A stretch of DNA of 5,195 bases from JBOGJG01 sp050747825 (GTDB taxonomy: Bacteria > Acidobacteriota > UBA6911 > RPQK01 > JBOGJG01): assembly GCA_050747825.1 (NCBI GenBank), contig JBOGJG010000046.1:1-5195 (forward strand). Direction: 5' to 3'. The notes beneath the pieces are model-generated. The model had not been told where the DNA came from. It did not search any database and saw nothing but the letters and a program-made list of their open reading frames with translations. How positions within the stretch are numbered: the stretch's first letter is position 1; each line of letters starts with the position of its first letter. Shown piece by piece: positions 3,811 through 5,195 of this stretch. The translations under genes were made by a program, and so were the position numbers.

Positions 3811-4128
3811 CGCCGATGTCCGATCCGCGTACCCGGACTCAAACGTTCGGCGCAAGGCAAGCCCCCAAACGTAGGCGAAGGCTGGAGCGCGCGCCACAGG
3901 TGAGTTGCGTATAGCTCTACCGCGACCCAGCCGCTTCCCGATCCTCGGCTGGGTCGCGCCCCGCCTAAAGATTTTACGCACCTCACACCTCTGTGGCGCG
4001 CGCGTTTATTCCTTCCTCGAGATCGAGCACGTGTTGCATCAGGCGCCTTGACCCGCGTCGTGGAGATTGGGTTCGTGTGTGTCCGAGCGGTAAGGACGAT
4101 CGGTGAATACGCGGATCGGACATCGGCG
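3811..4128. repeat. Outer 21-bp perfect inverted repeat pair
   Basis: The 21 bases at 3811-3831 (core GCCGATGTCCGATCCGCG) are the exact reverse complement of 4108-4128. Outside the perfect part, similarity continues with small gaps (GATCTCGCCC against GATCGCCC), so each copy is about 35 bp. The 276 bp between the copies contain a second, independent palindrome. The layout resembles the ends of a small mobile or structured element, but I see no target-site duplication. Confidence 0.8.
3887..4003. repeat. 117-bp complex hairpin with three paired blocks
   Basis: Three nested pairings share a centre near 3940-3945. The outer block is GCGCGCGCCACAG (3887-3899) with CTGTGGCGCGCGC (3991-4003), perfect over 13 bp. 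The middle block is GTGAGTTGCGTA (3900-3911) with TACGCACCTCAC (about 3975-3986), 11 of 12. The inner block is CGCGACCCAGCCG (3921-3933) with CGGCTGGGTCGCG (3946-3958), perfect over 13 bp with a 12-nt loop. Such a structure could be a non-coding RNA, a MITE-like element or a recombination site. The integron attC core sequences are absent, and no T-run marks it as a simple terminator. Confidence 0.8.
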
Positions 4129-4180
4129 TTGGGCGATCGTACGTTCGGGAGGCAGATTCTTTTACCCGCCCCGTTGGTTT

Positions 4181-4226
4181 GCGCCCGCCGAGGGCTCGCC
4201 CGCCAGCACTGGCGAAGGACGGGCGC
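4181..4226. repeat. GC-rich hairpin with nested stem
   Basis: GCGCCCG (4181-4187) pairs with CGGGCGC (4220-4226), and inside it CGCCAG (4201-4206) pairs with CTGGCG (4209-4214). It lies about 55 bp beyond the outer inverted repeat and downstream of the lipoprotein C gene. It could help end that transcript, but no T-run is present on the minus strand. Confidence 0.45.
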
Positions 4227-4265
4227 TGAAAAGCCACGAAACCGTTTGCATCCTCAACGCCACGA

Positions 4266-4299
4266 GACCGATGCGAGCATCGGGATCACGGTCTTTTTT
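4266..4299 (+). terminator. Palindrome plus T6 tract at the 3' end of lipoprotein C
   Basis: CCGATGC-GA-GCATCGG (4268-4283) is a perfect palindrome, and GACCG (4266-4270) can alternatively pair with CGGTC (4289-4293), directly followed by TTTTTT (4294-4299) on the plus strand. It has the form of a rightward terminator, which would act on any transcript coming out of the palindromic core. For the minus-strand lipoprotein it overlaps the stop codon and lacks a T-run. Confidence 0.4.
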
Positions 4300-4552
4300 G
4301 CGGACCAGGCCCGTACATCATCCATGTACGTGCTCGTCGCACGCGATCACCTTCCCGGGACCCGTCCTCGATGGCCTCTCCGGCGCGTTCCATCGCGTGG
4401 TCGATCTGCTCACCGGCACGTTCGGCCGGGCCTTTGGGATCGAGGGCTTCGGCGGCTCGCTCGGCAGGCCCCTCACGGGGATCACAGCCGCCTAGCCCCA
4501 AAACCAGCACCATGAAACTAAGGCTCGTTAATGATCGGTTTTTAATGCTCAT
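4286..4552 (-). CDS. Divergent small lipoprotein (copy C) with Asp at +2
   Basis: This 88-residue protein begins with a basic N-region (MSIKNR), a hydrophobic core (residues 8-21) and the lipobox L-G-G-C with Cys23, so it is a signal peptidase II substrate. The mature part carries the same GPAERA motif as copy A, twice: GPAERAAEALDPK and GPAERAGEQIDHAMERAGEA, the mark of an internal duplication. Residue +2 is Asp, the classic Lol-avoidance residue, predicting retention in the inner membrane, unlike copy A. The last 25 residues (from about REGDRVRRARTW) turn basic and aromatic and do not resemble the family, so the frame may have been extended after loss of the original stop. TGGAGA lies about 9 nt before the ATG at 4552. 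It stands alone on the minus strand, pointing away from the copy B cassette but in the same direction. Confidence 0.75.
   Translation of the reverse strand: MSIKNRSLTSLSFMVLVLGLGGCDPREGPAERAAEALDPKGPAERAGEQIDHAMERAGEAIEDGSREGDRVRRARTWMMYGPGPQKRP
4312..4330. repeat. 7-bp hairpin inside the aberrant tail of lipoprotein C
   Basis: CGTACAT (4312-4318) pairs with ATGTACG (4324-4330) over a 5-nt loop, within the part of the reading frame that has no family likeness. It may mark a non-coding 3' region that has been captured into the frame. Confidence 0.35.
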
Positions 4553-4696
4553 CTAAGATCTCCAAATGTGGTTCTGAGCGAGCATAGTGTGCCATCCATC
4601 GTACGTACGTAGGACTAACTAAAAAGCACCGGCATCGGAAACCACTCTTGCAGTCGGCACCCCCGCCCATCCGAGATTGTGTATAAACCGTGGTAT

Positions 4697-5020
4697 CTAA
4701 ACCGTGAGTTGCGTTCGATGCTCGAGTCCATGCACGCGATCCCACGCGTAACGCACCGCGCCTTTGAATTCCTCCCACGCGTCTTCATGGCGAAGCTCCC
4801 ACTCGCGGCGGGCTTCCGTTTCTATCGCCATCCACTCCTGGCCGTGGTAACGTGGGTCGACAGCAATCGCATAACCGAATTCATAGGCTGGTGCACACCG
4901 GTCGTAGCTATAGCCGCGAATCCCGAACGTGGTTTGGAAGTTCTTCCGAAAGTCCGCGTCGTACGCTTCCATCCCGCTTATCAGCGGGGCCGGAGGCCCG
5001 GGAGTTGGTGTTTTCTTCAC
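4697..5020 (-). CDS. Uncharacterised 107-aa YGY/WE-type protein (copy B)
   Basis: This is a paralogue of the gene at 3413-3736, with 91 of 107 residues identical. The 16 changes cluster at the N-terminus (9 in residues 2-30), in one block (ITVETDV against MAIETEA, 64-70) and in GIDH against GLEH (98-101). The central Y-S-Y-D-R-C-A-P-A-Y-E-F-G-Y segment and the C-terminal helix are identical. The changes are mostly conservative and there is no indel in the gene, while the spacer upstream has an indel, which indicates selection on the protein. The aligned start codon is GTG (5020), where copy A has ATG. No clear Shine-Dalgarno sequence is seen, and Met17 is again a possible start. The paralogous lipoprotein gene precedes it by 100 nt. 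Confidence 0.85.
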   Translation of the reverse strand: MKKTPTPGPPAPLISGMEAYDADFRKNFQTTFGIRGYSYDRCAPAYEFGYAIAVDPRYHGQEWMAIETEARREWELRHEDAWEEFKGAVRYAWDRVHGLEHRTQLTV

Positions 5021-5120
5021 GGGCGGTTTCGGTATTGCTATACGCTTGATCAGGAAATGTTGAATACTAATGACTGCAACAGATCCGAAATTTCGCTCCG
5101 CAGAGCCGAGTTAGTGCATA

Positions 5121-5195
5121 TCAACGCGCGTCGGTCGCGTCATCGGCTTCATCCTTCATTTCTTCCACGGCCTCGTCCACATTCTCCCCAGCTCG
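5121..5195 (-). CDS. Small lipoprotein (copy B), 5' end beyond the window
   Basis: The last 24 codons plus TGA (5121-5123) encode RAGENVDEAVEEMKDEADDA and TDAR, differing from copy A by one residue (Met for Leu). The signal peptide, lipobox and promoter lie to the right of the window, so lipidation is inferred only from copy A. It is followed by the 107-aa gene in the same order as in arm A, showing that the whole cassette was duplicated as a unit. Confidence 0.8.
   Translation of the reverse strand, partial: RAGENVDEAVEEMKDEADDATDAR

Larger units (their letters stand above)
3737..4285. other. Non-coding palindromic core between the inverted arms
   Basis: Open frames here on both strands are Arg/Pro-rich, lack ribosome binding sites and mirror each other because they read through inverted repeats, so I call no gene. 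The stretch holds the outer 21-bp inverted repeat (3811-3831/4108-4128), a central complex hairpin (3887-4003), a GC-rich hairpin (4181-4226) and a palindrome near the lipoprotein C stop (4266-4299). Confidence 0.65.
4653..5195 (-). repeat. Inverted duplication, arm B
   Basis: This is the reverse-complement partner of 3239-3772. Position 5195 aligns with 3239 and 4690 with 3743; the arm continues beyond the right edge. Relative to arm A it has one extra base in the spacer between the two genes and about 13 extra bases after the 107-aa stop codon (around 4677-4689). No insertion-sequence ends are seen at the inner boundary. Confidence 0.9.

Noticed and set aside
3887..4003. Integron attC site
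   Set aside because: The size and nested symmetry fit, but the GTTRRRY and RYYYAAC core boxes are missing at the stem ends and no integrase is near.
4048..4515. 155-codon plus-strand open frame
   Set aside because: Its right part is the antisense of lipoprotein C and its left part reads through the palindromic core. The composition is Arg/Pro-rich and there is no ribosome binding site.
4575..4595. Sigma-54 (-24/-12) promoter before lipoprotein C
   Set aside because: TGGCAC is present, but the nearest GC lies at the wrong spacing (10 rather than 12 bases).
3158..5195. Assembly artefact (palindromic misjoin) producing the inverted arms
   Set aside because: The arms differ at about 10-15 per cent of aligned bases and by indels, whereas a misjoin would give near-identical arms.

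Overview
The window is bacterial DNA, most likely from a gammaproteobacterium. The evidence is the moderate GC content, clear Shine-Dalgarno sites, a lipoprotein lipobox, and a set of very small stress/envelope genes (dodecin, CsbD, DUF3309, DUF2383, PRC-barrel) often found together in environmental Gammaproteobacteria. This is inferred from family recognition by eye; no search was run. There is no rRNA, tRNA, transposase or CRISPR array.

Layout: 1-634 (minus) is the 5' two thirds of an NAD(P)-dependent epimerase/dehydratase that runs off the left edge. 635-1259 has no supportable gene; it holds a terminator-like hairpin and the leader of a dodecin gene. The dodecin gene (1260-1470, plus) is broken by a 4-bp tandem duplication. 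Converging on it from the right is a minus-strand row of tiny genes, each with its own ribosome binding site: CsbD-like (2307-2110), a 43-aa single-span membrane peptide (2026-1895), DUF3309 (1836-1678) and a frameshifted, truncated DUF2383/PA2169-type remnant (1663-about 1549). 2308-2670 is a non-coding block rich in hairpins, including a REP-like perfect palindrome. 2671-about 2930 (minus) is a 5'-truncated PRC-barrel-like gene.

The right third is built around a large inverted duplication. A two-gene cassette, a small lipoprotein plus an uncharacterised 107-aa protein, lies on the plus strand at 3158-3736. It recurs on the minus strand at 5195-4697, where the second lipoprotein is cut by the window edge. 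The two 107-aa proteins differ at 16 of 107 positions, so this is an old, diverged duplication rather than an assembly artefact. Between the arms lie a nested palindromic region (about 3796-4141) with three sets of inverted repeats, a GC-rich hairpin, and a third, divergent lipoprotein gene (4552-4286, minus).

Taken together this looks like an accessory stress-protein island that is partly decaying (three broken genes) and partly expanding (lipoprotein and 107-aa duplications). The intact products are predicted to be a cytoplasmic CsbD protein, two membrane micropeptides, and lipoproteins anchored in the envelope. A shared stress role is inferred from family membership and clustering; nothing in the sequence proves it.
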